Part shown: positions 17,927 to 27,425 of the stretch, one piece after another
Position numbering within the stretch: position 1 is the first letter of the stretch
Layout of the letters: every line of letters begins with the position of its first letter
NCBI GenBank assembly: GCA_900555265.1
Contig: UNSL01000001.1
Coordinates: 62,001-126,000, forward strand
Source: Candidatus Saccharimonadota bacterium
Lineage (GTDB): Bacteria; Patescibacteriota; Saccharimonadia; Saccharimonadales; Saccharimonadaceae
Direction of reading: 5' to 3'
DNA length: 64,000 nt
Made by a program: the position numbers and the translations under genes
The notes under the pieces: model-generated
What the model saw: the letters and a program-made list of their open reading frames with translations, nothing else
What the model was told of the DNA's origin: nothing
The model's database searches: none

Positions 17927-19549
17927 TTATATTACTCTATTGACTTCTTCTAATGTTGTTTCGCCACGAAGAGCCGCTAACACGCCAGCCTGAAGTAGCG
18001 TCACCATGCCATCTTCTTTTGCAGCCTTCTCAATCGCTTCCGTGTGAACATCCTCAACATCGCCGCGCAAGAATTTCTGAATATTTTCACTCACGACCAG
18101 TTGCTCCATTACTGGAATTCGCCCCTTATAACCGAATGGCACGTCGTCCGTTGGCACCGCACGCCAAAGCTTAAACGTATCCAAATCTGGGCGATCAACA
18201 TTCTCTGGCAAATCCTTCAAGACTTCTTTCACCCACTTGCGAGTCGCCTCATCTGGCTCATATTCTTCCTTGCTATCATCCCACAATCTCCTCACCAGTC
18301 GCTGAGCAATCACCAGCCGAACCGCCGAGCTAAAAATCGGGTTTTGCCCAATCATATCGATCATACGACTAAACGCCGCTGCAGTTGAATTGGCGTGAAA
18401 ACTGGATAACACCAAGTGCCCCGTAATTGACGCCTGAATCGCAGTCTTCGCAGTTTCATTGTCGCGAATCTCACCGACCATCACCACGTCTGGGTCAAGA
18501 CGCAAAACACTGCGCAAACCATCAGCAAACCTCTGTCCATTTGTCGTATCAATTGGAATCTGAGCAATCCCAGGAATCGTATTTTCTACAGGATCTTCCA
18601 GCGTGATAATCTTTCGATCTGGCGTATTAAGAGCATTAAGAATGCTATATAACGTCGTAGATTTTCCCGAACCAGTTGGACCAACCATCAACAACATCCC
18701 GCGCGGATGAGAAATAACTTCATCAATCTGCTCGCGCTCTTTCTTTGAAATATTCAAGAGATCCAAGTTCAACATTGATTCATCAAAGTTAAACAATCGA
18801 AGCACCAAGTCCAATCCGTACACCGTCATCACGGCTTCCACACGCAAATTCAGCACATGCGATGCGCCATCTCTATGAATTTCCTGCTGCATATGTCCAG
18901 ACTGAGGCTCTCTGGAAGCGGTAGAAATATTCGCGCGCGACGCCAAAGTCGCCATAATCACTCGATATCTATCCCTACTAAGCTCCGCCACTGTGTGCAA
19001 AGCTCCGTCAACACGCATACGAATTCGAATCGATTCGCGCTGATTTTCAATGTGAATATCCGACGCGCCCAACAAATCCGCCTGGTCAATCAAATAATTA
19101 AACACGTCATTCGTGCCCACAGAAGCCAAAGTCTGCGTAACCTGCGCCAGAGTATCGCTATCACCTTCCTTGGCAATTTCAATATTGTCGTAAATCACTT
19201 TTTTTGGCGGATCAAACCTAAGCATAATTGACCGAAACGCCGAACCAGAAATTAAGAAGAAGAAGATTCGCTTGCCATTTTCAACATACTGATCTCGCAT
19301 CCGCTTCATCAACGACTCAGAAGTTTGCGATGTAACGCCAAATCGATAAGACTGATCTTCCTCGTTAAAGGCTAACGGGACCAGCCGACCTTTGTACATT
19401 TCTTCTATCGTCAAAACACCCTTAAGCAAAGGTAAAGTTTCTTCAAATTCCCGCCCATCAAGATATTGAAGTCCTAAAATTGACGCTCGACGACGAGTAG
19501 CTTCCTCATCTTGCTCACGGCGTCGCGCCTGAATTTTATCTTCGTCCAT
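17927..19549 (-). CDS. pilB: Type IV pilus assembly/secretion ATPase (PilB/GspE family)
   Basis: PilB powers pilus extension, which in Saccharibacteria and others serves twitching and DNA uptake. The 540-aa protein has the N-terminal MshEN-like region, GASDIHIE near 161, Walker A GPTGSGKST at 290-298, an Asp box (ITLEDPVE), Walker B (VMVGEIRD) and a His box (ATGHLVLSSFHAN-like ITGHLVLSSFHAN). The four-Cys zinc motif found near the end of most PilB/GspE proteins is absent; that stretch reads WDDSKEEYEPDEATRKW. The start is 6 nt after TATAAT (19556-19561, minus), predicting a leaderless mRNA. No other pilus genes are in the window. Confidence 0.93.
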   Translation of the reverse strand: MDEDKIQARRREQDEEATRRRASILGLQYLDGREFEETLPLLKGVLTIEEMYKGRLVPLAFNEEDQSYRFGVTSQTSESLMKRMRDQYVENGKRIFFFLISGSAFRSIMLRFDPPKKVIYDNIEIAKEGDSDTLAQVTQTLASVGTNDVFNYLIDQADLLGASDIHIENQRESIRIRMRVDGALHTVAELSRDRYRVIMATLASRANISTASREPQSGHMQQEIHRDGASHVLNLRVEAVMTVYGLDLVLRLFNFDESMLNLDLLNISKKEREQIDEVISHPRGMLLMVGPTGSGKSTTLYSILNALNTPDRKIITLEDPVENTIPGIAQIPIDTTNGQRFADGLRSVLRLDPDVVMVGEIRDNETAKTAIQASITGHLVLSSFHANSTAAAFSRMIDMIGQNPIFSSAVRLVIAQRLVRRLWDDSKEEYEPDEATRKWVKEVLKDLPENVDRPDLDTFKLWRAVPTDDVPFGYKGRIPVMEQLVVSENIQKFLRGDVEDVHTEAIEKAAKEDGMVTLLQAGVLAALRGETTLEEVNRVI

Positions 19550-19600
19550 ATGAAAATTATACCAAAAAGCTTACGGTTTTACGAGTGATATAATAGTGAT

Positions 19601-20161
19601 ATGAATCCAGAAATTACTCTATTAGTCCACAATATTCGCTCGACGCATAATGTTGGGGCAATTTTTCGCACAGCCGAAGGATTTGGCGTAAAAAAGATTA
19701 TTCTCAGTGGTTACACGCCGTATCCAGAATTGAGTTTATGTAGCAGGGCGCCCGCTTGTGCGCTTGTCGATGGAGAAATTCGATCCGAAGATCCTCGCCT
19801 GCCGCACATTCGCGAAAAAATCACCAGCCAAATTCATAAAACAGCCTTAGGCGCAGAAAGTTTGGTACCGTTTGAGTTTTACGAGGATATCAATGATTGG
19901 ATTAAAGAGAATCAGCGAACAGAAAACTTGCCAATTATCGCGCTTGAGCAATCAAAAGACAGCGTAATGCTATCAGAATTTCAGCCGCCTGAAAAATTCG
20001 CGTTGCTACTCGGAGAAGAAGTCCACGGAATCACGTCGGAGCTTTTGGGCAACTGCGACTTCACCGTAGAAATCCCAATGTTCGGCCAAAAAGAATCATT
20101 CAATGTGTCGGTCGCAACAGGAATTGCGCTATTTGGACTAATCTTCCCTGCCAGAAAATAG
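19601..20161 (+). CDS. TrmH/SpoU-family RNA 2'-O-methyltransferase
   Basis: The protein is a SAM-dependent SPOUT methyltransferase acting on the ribose of tRNA or rRNA. The 186-aa sequence shows the three family motifs: NIRSTHNVGAIFRTAEGFG at the N-terminus, LLLGEEVHGI near 142, and IPMFGQKESFNVSVATGIALF at the end (motif 3, with the SLNVS-like core). The substrate cannot be told from sequence. It starts 6 nt after an extended -10 (TGA-TATAAT, 19589-19594), so it should be leaderless. Its stop codon lies inside the first arm of the downstream hairpin. Confidence 0.92.
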   Translation: MNPEITLLVHNIRSTHNVGAIFRTAEGFGVKKIILSGYTPYPELSLCSRAPACALVDGEIRSEDPRLPHIREKITSQIHKTALGAESLVPFEFYEDINDWIKENQRTENLPIIALEQSKDSVMLSEFQPPEKFALLLGEEVHGITSELLGNCDFTVEIPMFGQKESFNVSVATGIALFGLIFPARK

Positions 20162-20213
20162 CTTGCTTTGAGACTTTTGATCTCGGCTGAGGCTCTCTTG
20201 GCGGGCTATTTTC
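20154..20213 (+). terminator. Large 3' hairpin overlapping the SpoU gene stop
   Basis: GAAAATAGC (20154-20162) pairs with GCTATTTTC (20205-20213), and the stem continues with G-U pairs and a two-base internal loop through TTGC and GAGA. The gene's TAG stop is inside the 5' arm. The 3' arm GGCGGGCTATTTTCAT is the same as in cassettes D and E. Confidence 0.75.
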
Positions 20214-20244
20214 ATTTGAAGGTAATCTATTTTCATCACGCCAC

Positions 20245-20273
20245 TTGACTTTATTAAATAAATATTGTAGATT
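20245..20273 (+). promoter_or_regulatory. Cassette B promoter
   Basis: TTGACT (20245-20250), a 17-nt spacer and a -10 TAGATT (20268-20273), followed by TATATATG, precede the leader start GCTTTTGC. It lacks the TGN extension seen in cassettes A, C, D and E. Confidence 0.6.
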
Positions 20274-20281
20274 TATATATG

Positions 20282-20351
20282 GCTTTTGCTGGGAATTATC
20301 CCAATGCAAAAGCAGCCCTTTATAGTCCTAGATGGAAAGGAGTGCGGCACG
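20282..20351 (+). promoter_or_regulatory. Cassette B leader with 5'-terminal hairpin
   Basis: GCTTTTGC (20282-20289) pairs perfectly with GCAAAAGC (20306-20313), with a second stem TGGGA/TCCCA inside. This hairpin would be at the very 5' end of the mRNA. AAAGGAG (20336-20342) lies 9 nt before the ATG and appears unpaired. Confidence 0.65.
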
Positions 20352-20633
20352 ATGTTCGTGCTCGCTATCATGGTTCAGCTATTGCTGATCTGTCTATCGT
20401 CTGAAATAACTGCGCTTGCAGAAAAGGCCGACCGTAGCCTTAGCAAGGATAAGCTAAACTTGGGCCTAGCGACCTTAGTGCTTATCTTAGCTGCGTACTC
20501 TTATTTCTGGCTGCGGTTCTGGCCGATGATGAACAGCCTTGGCGTCAACTTGACGCTAGGGATGCTTCAGGCCGGAAGTTTGTACGTCGCTTCGTGCTGC
20601 TTGCGCAAGCTGCACGAAGACTCCGCTCTCTAA
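20352..20633 (+). CDS. Cassette B orphan small membrane protein
   Basis: I do not recognise this 93-aa protein. It has three hydrophobic stretches (about residues 2-17, 38-56 and 64-82), a charged loop after the first (ALAEKADRSLSKDK) and a short basic/acidic tail containing a CC pair. The ATG at 20352 is set by AAAGGAG 9 nt upstream; the longer in-frame start at 20286 lies inside the leader hairpin. It shares promoter and leader design with the other cassettes. It is opposite in direction to dnaE. Small multi-span proteins like this can be holin-like, toxins or regulators; nothing here decides which. Confidence 0.7.
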   Translation: MFVLAIMVQLLLICLSSEITALAEKADRSLSKDKLNLGLATLVLILAAYSYFWLRFWPMMNSLGVNLTLGMLQAGSLYVASCCLRKLHEDSAL

Positions 20634-20658
20634 CGAGAACAGGGCTTTATGTCCCGCT

Positions 20659-20721
20659 GATAGTTAAGTCCGCCGTAGAGCAATCAGCTCCGGCTGAGTC
20701 TCTGTCAGCGGGCTAACTATC
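20659..20721 (+). other. Cassette B 3' multi-stem hairpin
   Basis: GATAGTTA (20659-20666) pairs with TAACTATC (20714-20721), then GTCCGC with GCGGGC after a bulge, then TAGAG/CTCTG and CAGC/GCTG inside. The arrangement matches the 3' hairpins of the SpoU gene and of cassettes D and E, but the outer arms differ on both sides so pairing is kept. No T run follows. It overlaps the dnaE stop by 2 nt. Confidence 0.65.
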
Positions 20722-23700
20722 ACTTTAGAACTACACACTCTTCACCCAGAGTGTTTTTTAATTGGCTTAATAAATTGTCATTAGCATCCACCTTAAACGG
20801 CAGACGCATGGCTGATTTTTCTTTCTCGCCCAGTACCAAAACCACGTCAGTCGTGCCAGCATTCTCGCCGCAAACAGACTTCATTTTCACCAACCGTGAA
20901 TGATCATTCGGATCTTTAATATACACAAATAACTTTGAGGCGGGAATTTCTGGCGCAACATTAACAGGCGCCGAATGAGTTTTTGGCTGCAGTTTGGTGG
21001 CGTCATTCTTTACGGCAGACTTCGGAGAAACTCCATTTTTCTGATTACGATAAGCTTCGCGGCGCTCTTTTTTTACGGCAGAGCTAATTTTTGGCGCATC
21101 CATTTTACGACCAGTCGACTCATAGCCATTGATATCGTTATCCGTAATCGCAATAATATCATCGGCAATTAGTTTACTTTCATTACCCAAATTTCCGTCA
21201 CGATCTCGCGCTGAATTTTTACCAGAAACCCGAATCACTGCGTCCTGAACCAGCTTAGCGCCAACTTTCTCATACAGATTTGGGAAAACAATTATCTCGC
21301 CCTCACCGAACTTGTCCTCAATTCCCACAAACGCCATTTTCGAACCGCTTTTTGTGACAATCGTACGAACGGTACTAATAATTCCCCCAACCGTCATCAT
21401 TCGACTGTCGTACTCGGGAACCAACTGCGTCAACGGTTGAGTTTGCTCGCTCAAATACGTTTCATACCTATCAAGCGGATGCGCCGAAATATACAGCCCC
21501 AACAATTCTCGCTCCCACATCAAGCGCTCTTTATCGTCGTGTTTCACAGGAGCCTTCTGGAGATGAAGAGTCGATTGGACGCTCGCCGCATCATCGCCGC
21601 CTAACATTCCAAACAAATTGGTCTGCCCGCTGGCGGCTTCTTTTTGGAGCTTGGACGCAAATGACGTAATAGAGTCCAGATTGAACAGCAAATCAGATCG
21701 ATCGCCCATATCATCAAACGCACCAGACTTAATAAGCGATTCCCAGGCTTTCCTGTTGAACTTACTGGTTGAAACGCGCCTAGCAAAATCTTCAACCGAC
21801 GTAAACGGCCCATCTTCGCGCGCCCGCAGAACTTCCTCGACCGCACCAACACCAACACCCTTCACCGCCGACATTCCGAAACGAATTTTATTCTCATTCG
21901 GCACCACAGCAAACTCGACGAACGACTCGTTTACATCAGGACTAAGTACACTAATTCCCATGTGCTTACATTCGGTGATTTCAATTGCCAGACGATCAGT
22001 GTCATCATGGTCGCTAGTCATAAGCGCCGCCATAAACGCGTCAGGATAATGCGCCTTTAGATAAGCCGTCCAATAGGCAATCAAACCATAACAAGCGGCA
22101 TGCGACTTATTGAAACAATAGTTGGCGAACTCTTCCAACTGAGTCCAGAAAGTTTCCGCAATTTCCTTAGTTGCGCCACCAACTTTAACCGCACCCTCGA
22201 CGAATTCAGGCTTGACCTTTTTCATCAAGTCAATTTTCTTCTTACCAACAGCCTTACGCAACGTGTCGGCCTGACCACCAGTAAATCCACACCATTCCTT
22301 AGAAATCTGCATAAACTGTTCCTGATAGACCAAAATTCCGTAAGTATTTTTCAGCGAGTTTTTCATTCCAGAATGCAAATAAGTTATCTCTTCTTCGCCG
22401 TGTTTACGCCTAATAAAACTGTCAATAAACTGCATCGGACCTGGACGATAAAGAGCCACCATAGCAATAATATCTTCAAACGTAGTCGGCTTCAGCCCGC
22501 GCAAATATCGCTTCATTCCCGCCGATTCCAACTGGAATACGCCAGTTGTATCGCCACGCTGAAACAGCTCATAGGTCTTTTTATCATCAAGTGGCAGCTC
22601 CGAAAGATTAATTTCTTTCTTGTAAGCCTTTCGGATAATCCTCATGGCGTTATTAATAATCGTAAGGTTCGAAAGTCCCAAAAAGTCCATCTTCAATAGA
22701 CCCAACTCTTCAACCTCGCCCATCGGGAACTGGGTTGCTACTACGCCCTTTTGCGCCATTTCAAGTGGGATATAATTGACCAACGTATCTGGCGCAATCA
22801 CCACACCACAGGCATGAACGCCGTGACTACGAATCGTCCCTTCCAGCTGAATTGCATAGTCCAGAACTTCCTTCGCGGTCGGATTATTTTCATATTCATT
22901 CCGAAGATCCGCATCCTCTTTAATACTCACAGATAGCGGAATATGTCGCCCCTGGCTTGGCGGCGGAACTAACTTCGCCAAGCGGTCGCTCTCAGCGTAC
23001 GGAACTTCCAAAACCCTAGCGACGTCACGCACCGCCATACGACCAAACATCTTGCCAAACGTTGCGATATTACTAACGTGATCCTCGCCATATTTTTTCG
23101 CACAATATTCAATCACTTCGTCGCGACGCGTATCCTGAATATCGACGTCGATGTCGGGCATAGAAATACGATCAGGATTAAGAAATCGCTCAAACAGTAG
23201 TCCATATTTCAGCGGATCAAGATCTGTAATGTTCAATGCATACGCAACAATCGAACCAGCCGCACTACCACGCCCTGGACCAAAAACAATTCCTTGAGAT
23301 TTTCCCCAGTTGATAAAATCCTGAACGATCAAGAAATAACCTTCATATCCCATATTTCCCATCACGCCAAGCTCCATTTCAGCGCGCTCACGAACCTCCT
23401 CGGATAACTGAGGGATAATTTCGTCAGGATCCAACTTTTCAGCCTCCTCCTTCGAAGCTCCATTGTAACGCTGCAACAAACCTTGATATGTCAATCTGAG
23501 CAGATACGAATGTTCGTTCTCGCCGTCTGGCAATGGATATTTTGGAATAAGAATTCGCCCAAGCTCAATCTCAACGTCACAGCGATCGGCTATTTTTTTC
23601 GTGTTGCGAATAACTTCAGGAAAATCCTCGCCCCAGTGATCGATAATATCGCGCGGATCCGTCAAATGAAGCTCAAAATCCTTCAAACTCATTCGCTTTT

Positions 23701-24460
23701 CATCGCTGAGATACGAACCCGTCCCAACACAAAGCAGAATCTCGTGAGCGTCTTGATATTCATGCGTCAAATAGTGGCCATCACAAGTCACCACCATTTC
23801 AATATCAAGCTCTTTTGAAAGCTTAATCAAGCCCTCGTTGATCTTCGCCTGTACGTCCCAGTGCGTGTTCGACTTCGGGTGTCCGTGATCCTGCAGCTCC
23901 AAATAATAGCGATCGCCAAAAATTGACTTATACCATTTAGCAATCTCACGAGCGCGATCATAATCATCTTCTTTCAGTGCCACGCCAATTTCACCACTCG
24001 CACAACCACTCAGAACGATAAGACCTTCATTCAATTCCTCCAACAAATCATGGTCAATTCGCGGCTTATAATACATTCCCTCCAGATTAGCGCGCGTCGA
24101 CAACTTCATCAGATTGTGAAAACCTGTGTTGTTCATCGCCAGCACGGTCAAGTGAAAACGCTGCTTGTCTTTGCCCGGATCACGGTCAAATCGTGAACGA
24201 GTCGCCACGTAAGTTTCAATTCCGATAATCGGCTTAATTCCCGCTTTTTTGGCAGTCTTGTAATAGTCCAAAATGCCGCTCATCGTGCCGTGATCAGTTA
24301 CAGCGGCAGCCTCCATTCCGAGCTCCTTAACCTTATCGACCAAGTCATGAATCTTAGTCAATCCGTCCAGCACCGAATGGAAAGTGTGATTATGGAGATG
24401 CACGAAATCTGACGGCTTCAAAGCCGCCGACGATGATTGTTCGCTTGTCCCCTCAGTCAT
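20720..24460 (-). CDS. dnaE: DNA polymerase III alpha subunit
   Basis: This is the replicative polymerase catalytic subunit. The 1246-aa protein has a PHP domain at the N-terminus (HLHNHTFHSVLDG then TDHGTMSG), the polymerase palm with acidic catalytic residues in MPDIDVDIQDTRRDEV, fingers with the YxEQ-like YQEQFM, a helix-hairpin-helix region (AVKGVGVGAVEEVL) and an OB fold (MMTVGGIIS) near residue 1030. The tail after 1130 is basic and ends in a small domain. The ATG at 24460 lies 8 nt after TATAAT (24469-24474, minus), giving almost no leader. A TTG three codons upstream is less likely. Confidence 0.97.
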   Translation of the reverse strand: MTEGTSEQSSSAALKPSDFVHLHNHTFHSVLDGLTKIHDLVDKVKELGMEAAAVTDHGTMSGILDYYKTAKKAGIKPIIGIETYVATRSRFDRDPGKDKQRFHLTVLAMNNTGFHNLMKLSTRANLEGMYYKPRIDHDLLEELNEGLIVLSGCASGEIGVALKEDDYDRAREIAKWYKSIFGDRYYLELQDHGHPKSNTHWDVQAKINEGLIKLSKELDIEMVVTCDGHYLTHEYQDAHEILLCVGTGSYLSDEKRMSLKDFELHLTDPRDIIDHWGEDFPEVIRNTKKIADRCDVEIELGRILIPKYPLPDGENEHSYLLRLTYQGLLQRYNGASKEEAEKLDPDEIIPQLSEEVRERAEMELGVMGNMGYEGYFLIVQDFINWGKSQGIVFGPGRGSAAGSIVAYALNITDLDPLKYGLLFERFLNPDRISMPDIDVDIQDTRRDEVIEYCAKKYGEDHVSNIATFGKMFGRMAVRDVARVLEVPYAESDRLAKLVPPPSQGRHIPLSVSIKEDADLRNEYENNPTAKEVLDYAIQLEGTIRSHGVHACGVVIAPDTLVNYIPLEMAQKGVVATQFPMGEVEELGLLKMDFLGLSNLTIINNAMRIIRKAYKKEINLSELPLDDKKTYELFQRGDTTGVFQLESAGMKRYLRGLKPTTFEDIIAMVALYRPGPMQFIDSFIRRKHGEEEITYLHSGMKNSLKNTYGILVYQEQFMQISKEWCGFTGGQADTLRKAVGKKKIDLMKKVKPEFVEGAVKVGGATKEIAETFWTQLEEFANYCFNKSHAACYGLIAYWTAYLKAHYPDAFMAALMTSDHDDTDRLAIEITECKHMGISVLSPDVNESFVEFAVVPNENKIRFGMSAVKGVGVGAVEEVLRAREDGPFTSVEDFARRVSTSKFNRKAWESLIKSGAFDDMGDRSDLLFNLDSITSFASKLQKEAASGQTNLFGMLGGDDAASVQSTLHLQKAPVKHDDKERLMWERELLGLYISAHPLDRYETYLSEQTQPLTQLVPEYDSRMMTVGGIISTVRTIVTKSGSKMAFVGIEDKFGEGEIIVFPNLYEKVGAKLVQDAVIRVSGKNSARDRDGNLGNESKLIADDIIAITDNDINGYESTGRKMDAPKISSAVKKERREAYRNQKNGVSPKSAVKNDATKLQPKTHSAPVNVAPEIPASKLFVYIKDPNDHSRLVKMKSVCGENAGTTDVVLVLGEKEKSAMRLPFKVDANDNLLSQLKNTLGEECVVLK

Positions 24461-24479
24461 TAATAACAATTATAGCACG

Positions 24480-24776
24480 CTATTGACGGCGTTGCATTGT
24501 CTCAATTAAGTGGTTGATAAAATCAGCCAACGGCGGGAAAATGTCGGCAAATTGCCCCAAAATCCAAATCAATATCGCAATCAATAACGTCGCACCCAAA
24601 GCACTTCCAAGGCCAAAGAAAATTCCGCGAACAAAATTTACCCAGTAAACTTGATGGCGAGATTTATGAAAATCAAAGAATAAATCCTCCAAAATCGCCC
24701 GACGAGCATCGTTTTCGTTATCACGAACAATTTTCTTCGCCAACTTATTTGGCTGCTCTTTGGCTGACTTTTTCAC
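24480..24776 (-). CDS. Small membrane protein, DUF5665-like
   Basis: The 98-aa protein begins with a basic, soluble stretch (KKSAKEQPNKLAKKIVRDN), contains FFDFHKSRHQVYWVNFVRGIFFGLGSALGATLL and one long hydrophobic segment (about 47-75), and ends with an amphipathic helix. The HKSRxxxxxxNFxRGxxxGLG pattern fits the DUF5665 family, whose function is unknown. Its start overlaps the upstream small membrane gene by 32 nt. It is cotranscribed with it and ends 20 nt before dnaE begins. Confidence 0.7.
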   Translation of the reverse strand: MKKSAKEQPNKLAKKIVRDNENDARRAILEDLFFDFHKSRHQVYWVNFVRGIFFGLGSALGATLLIAILIWILGQFADIFPPLADFINHLIETMQRRQ

Positions 24777-25032
24777 TCTTTTTTACCTTTTTCTTTGAGA
24801 AAAATTTTGAGAAAAATCCGCTCTTTGAAGCGAAGCTTTTGGCTAGCTCCACGCCAATTGAAACCGTACTTACGATTCCGTTTAAGCTAGCAATTCGCTG
24901 ACTTATCGCCTCCACGTTTTGCTGAGTTTGGCGAATTTGACGCGTTAATTTGATGATGGAAATTGTCATAGCGATCATCATGATGACAAAAACCACCATT
25001 AAAATCACTAGTATTATAAGCAATCCGTTCAT
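24745..25032 (-). CDS. Small membrane protein with coiled coil and basic tail
   Basis: The 95-aa protein has one N-terminal membrane helix (about residues 3-27), a helical stretch rich in Gln and Ile (about 30-60), and a tail rich in Lys, Ser and Phe (FFSKFFSKKKVKKSEK). It loosely resembles YtxH/DUF948-type proteins; I do not assign a function. The ATG at 25032 is 7 nt after TATAAT (25040-25045, minus). The ATG three codons earlier falls inside that box, so I prefer 25032. Its 3' end overlaps the DUF5665-like gene. Confidence 0.65.
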   Translation of the reverse strand: MNGLLIILVILMVVFVIMMIAMTISIIKLTRQIRQTQQNVEAISQRIASLNGIVSTVSIGVELAKSFASKSGFFSKFFSKKKVKKSEKVSQRAAK

Positions 25033-25047
25033 GCTATTCATTATACA

Positions 25048-25941
25048 TTATTTTAGGCGATCCGTCAGATGAGCGCGTAATTTATCGCCAAAGTTAGGGT
25101 CACGCAGCCCAAAATCGATCACCGTTTTTAGATATTCCAATTTGTCACCAGTGTCATAATAAGTGCCGTTCGTAATCTCTACGCCATAGAAATCAAATCC
25201 GTCGTCAATCATTTGCTGCATAATTGGCTGAATCGTAAACTCGCCGTTACCGTCAAATTCTTCCTTGGCTTTATCTAGATAGCCAAAAATTTCGCCTGGA
25301 AGTAAATAGCTACTGACGCTAGCCAAATCAGAAGGCGCATTCTCCTTGCCCGGCTTTTCAACGATATTCGTCATTTTTATAACGCCGTCTTTCACTACTT
25401 GACCGTTGACGACTCCATAACGATCAAACTCCGCATCATCGGTGATTTTCTTACACGACAAAACCGCTCCGTCTAGGTTTTCTGACGCTTCAATCATCTG
25501 CTTAAAACGACTTGGACTAGCCGCAATAAAGTCGTCTGCAAATGTGTAAATCACAGGCTCATCATGATGAATCAAATGCGAGGCGCAAGCCAAAGGCGTT
25601 GCGTTGCCGTACGGACCTTTTTGGCGAATATAAATAAAGTTCGCCATCTCAGCCAAATTCTGCACCGCGTCAATGAACGGCTGTTTTTTAGGACCGCCAG
25701 CGCGCAAATTAGCCAAAAGTTCTTCATTCGGCTCGTCAAAATGATCCTCGATCGCCCGCTTATTCGCGCTACCGATAATAATGATATCTTTAATGCCAGC
25801 TTCAACCAATTCCTCGACAACGTATTGAATAATCGGCTTATCAATCAGCGGCAACATTTCCTTTGGCATGGCTTTGGTTTGTGGCAAAAATCGCGTACCA
25901 AAACCGGCAGCAGCAATGATAGCTTTAGTTGGTTTTCTCAT
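25048..25941 (-). CDS. galU: UTP-glucose-1-phosphate uridylyltransferase
   Basis: GalU makes UDP-glucose for surface sugars from UTP and glucose-1-phosphate. The 297-aa protein has the nucleotide-binding start AAGFGTRFLPQTKAMPKEMLP, the FGDD-like acidic site (YTFADDF), the NIVEKP motif and the GTYYDTGDKLEYLK motif near the C-terminus. The ATG at 25941 has GGAG 7 nt upstream. It follows gatB by 35 nt on the same strand and is probably in that transcript. Confidence 0.95.
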   Translation of the reverse strand: MRKPTKAIIAAAGFGTRFLPQTKAMPKEMLPLIDKPIIQYVVEELVEAGIKDIIIIGSANKRAIEDHFDEPNEELLANLRAGGPKKQPFIDAVQNLAEMANFIYIRQKGPYGNATPLACASHLIHHDEPVIYTFADDFIAASPSRFKQMIEASENLDGAVLSCKKITDDAEFDRYGVVNGQVVKDGVIKMTNIVEKPGKENAPSDLASVSSYLLPGEIFGYLDKAKEEFDGNGEFTIQPIMQQMIDDGFDFYGVEITNGTYYDTGDKLEYLKTVIDFGLRDPNFGDKLRAHLTDRLK

Positions 25942-25976
25942 ATTTCAGCTCCTATTCCCTATTATTTTCAGCAATT

Positions 25977-27425
25977 CTAAAGTCTTTCGCGAATCAGTTT
26001 TTGCGCAAGGCTTGGGTTGGCTTGACCTTTAGACTTCTTCATGACTTGTCCAACCAAATAGCCAATAGCCTTATCTTTTCCAGCCTTGATATCTGCAATT
26101 GACGCCGCCGAAGCTGGATCGTTCAAAACTTCGTCAACGATTGCAGCAATCGCCGATTCATCAGAAACCTGCAACAAATTCTTCTCTTCAGCAAGCTTAC
26201 GCGGATTTTTCGCGCCAGCCAGAAGCTCATTGAATAACTCCTTCGCATTCGTGCTGGAAACTTCAGACTTCTCTGTCATCTCAGCCAATTCTATCAAATC
26301 GTCAACCGCCACGCGTATAGATTCACTGTCCGTTTGCGCGTTATCTTCATCAGAAGTTGTCAATGCGCTCGCAAACCAATGCGCGACTCGCTTAGCGGAA
26401 GCCTCGCTCGACTTTTCCTGAACTTCCAATGTAATCTGTGCGTAATCCTGATTAGACAAAAGCGAATTGATAACAGATTTGTCCAAGTTTAGCGCGCTCC
26501 ATTTTTCCCTATATTCACCCGGAAGCATCGGCACCTTGGATTGAATTTCAGCTATCACCTCGTCAGTCAACACAACTGGCGGAATATCTGGATCTGGCAT
26601 ATAACGATAATCCTGCGCGTCCTCCTTTGACCTCTGAGAAATAGTTATCTGCTTGTCATCATTCCAACCTCTGGTTTCCTGAACAACTTCTTCGCCACGT
26701 TCCAAAATATCGACTTGGCGCTTGAACTCATACTCAGCGGCTCTTTCAACACTGCGGAAGGAATTGAGGTTCTTAATTTCTGCGCGCTTTCCAAGCTCCG
26801 TCGCACCCTTTTTTGCCACCGAAATATTAACGTCAAATCGCATATTTCCGTGATACAAATTGCCATAAGTCACACCCGCGTAAACCATCAATTTATGAAG
26901 TTCCGAAACGTAAGCTTTAGCCTCCTCAGCCGAATGCATATCTGGCTCAGAAACAATCTCAATCAGCGGTGTGCCAGCGCGGTTAAGATCGACCAACGAA
27001 TAGCCGTCGTGATGTGTCAGTTTACCAGCATCTTCCTCCATGTGAGCATGATCAATTCGCACGCGTTTCAAAGAACCATCTTCCAGCGGCGCATCGACAT
27101 ATCCAGCCAAAATAATCGGATTATACATCTGCGAAGTCTGATAGCCCTTTGGTAAATCTGGATAAAAATAATGCTTTCGATCAAATCGGCTAACGTGCGC
27201 AATCGGCGAATTCAAAGCTTTTCCAGCGCGAACCGCCAGCTCAACAGCGTGCTTGTTCAAAACTGGCAACATCCCCGGCAGACCAAAGTCAATCTGATGC
27301 GTCTTAGTATTCGGCTCAGCGTCACGAGCATCATTGTCGGCCGGGCTAAATAGCTTGGTTTTCGTCGCCAGCTGAACGTGGCATTCGATACCAATTGTCA
27401 TTTCATAATCGTCATATACACTCAT
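25977..27425 (-). CDS. gatB: Asp-tRNA(Asn)/Glu-tRNA(Gln) amidotransferase subunit B
   Basis: GatB recognises the mischarged tRNA and activates its acyl group within GatCAB. The 482-aa protein has the family start (MTIGIECHVQLATKTKLFSP, then GLPGMLPVLN), the RKHYFYPDLPKGYQ motif, the DLNRAGTPLIEIVSEPD region and the C-terminal YqeY domain (NPRKLAEEKNL; VGQVMKKSKGQANPSLAQKLI). Start and upstream stop overlap as TAATG. The tRNA-Gln in this window is a likely client. Confidence 0.97.
   Translation of the reverse strand: MSVYDDYEMTIGIECHVQLATKTKLFSPADNDARDAEPNTKTHQIDFGLPGMLPVLNKHAVELAVRAGKALNSPIAHVSRFDRKHYFYPDLPKGYQTSQMYNPIILAGYVDAPLEDGSLKRVRIDHAHMEEDAGKLTHHDGYSLVDLNRAGTPLIEIVSEPDMHSAEEAKAYVSELHKLMVYAGVTYGNLYHGNMRFDVNISVAKKGATELGKRAEIKNLNSFRSVERAAEYEFKRQVDILERGEEVVQETRGWNDDKQITISQRSKEDAQDYRYMPDPDIPPVVLTDEVIAEIQSKVPMLPGEYREKWSALNLDKSVINSLLSNQDYAQITLEVQEKSSEASAKRVAHWFASALTTSDEDNAQTDSESIRVAVDDLIELAEMTEKSEVSSTNAKELFNELLAGAKNPRKLAEEKNLLQVSDESAIAAIVDEVLNDPASAASIADIKAGKDKAIGYLVGQVMKKSKGQANPSLAQKLIRERL

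Noticed and set aside
20659..20721. Possible integron attC site in the cassette B 3' hairpin (GTTAAGT and GCTAAC ends)
   Set aside because: One end fits GTTRRRY but the partner does not fit RYYYAAC, the other copies lack both motifs, and no integrase is present. A terminator or RNA structure explains them better.
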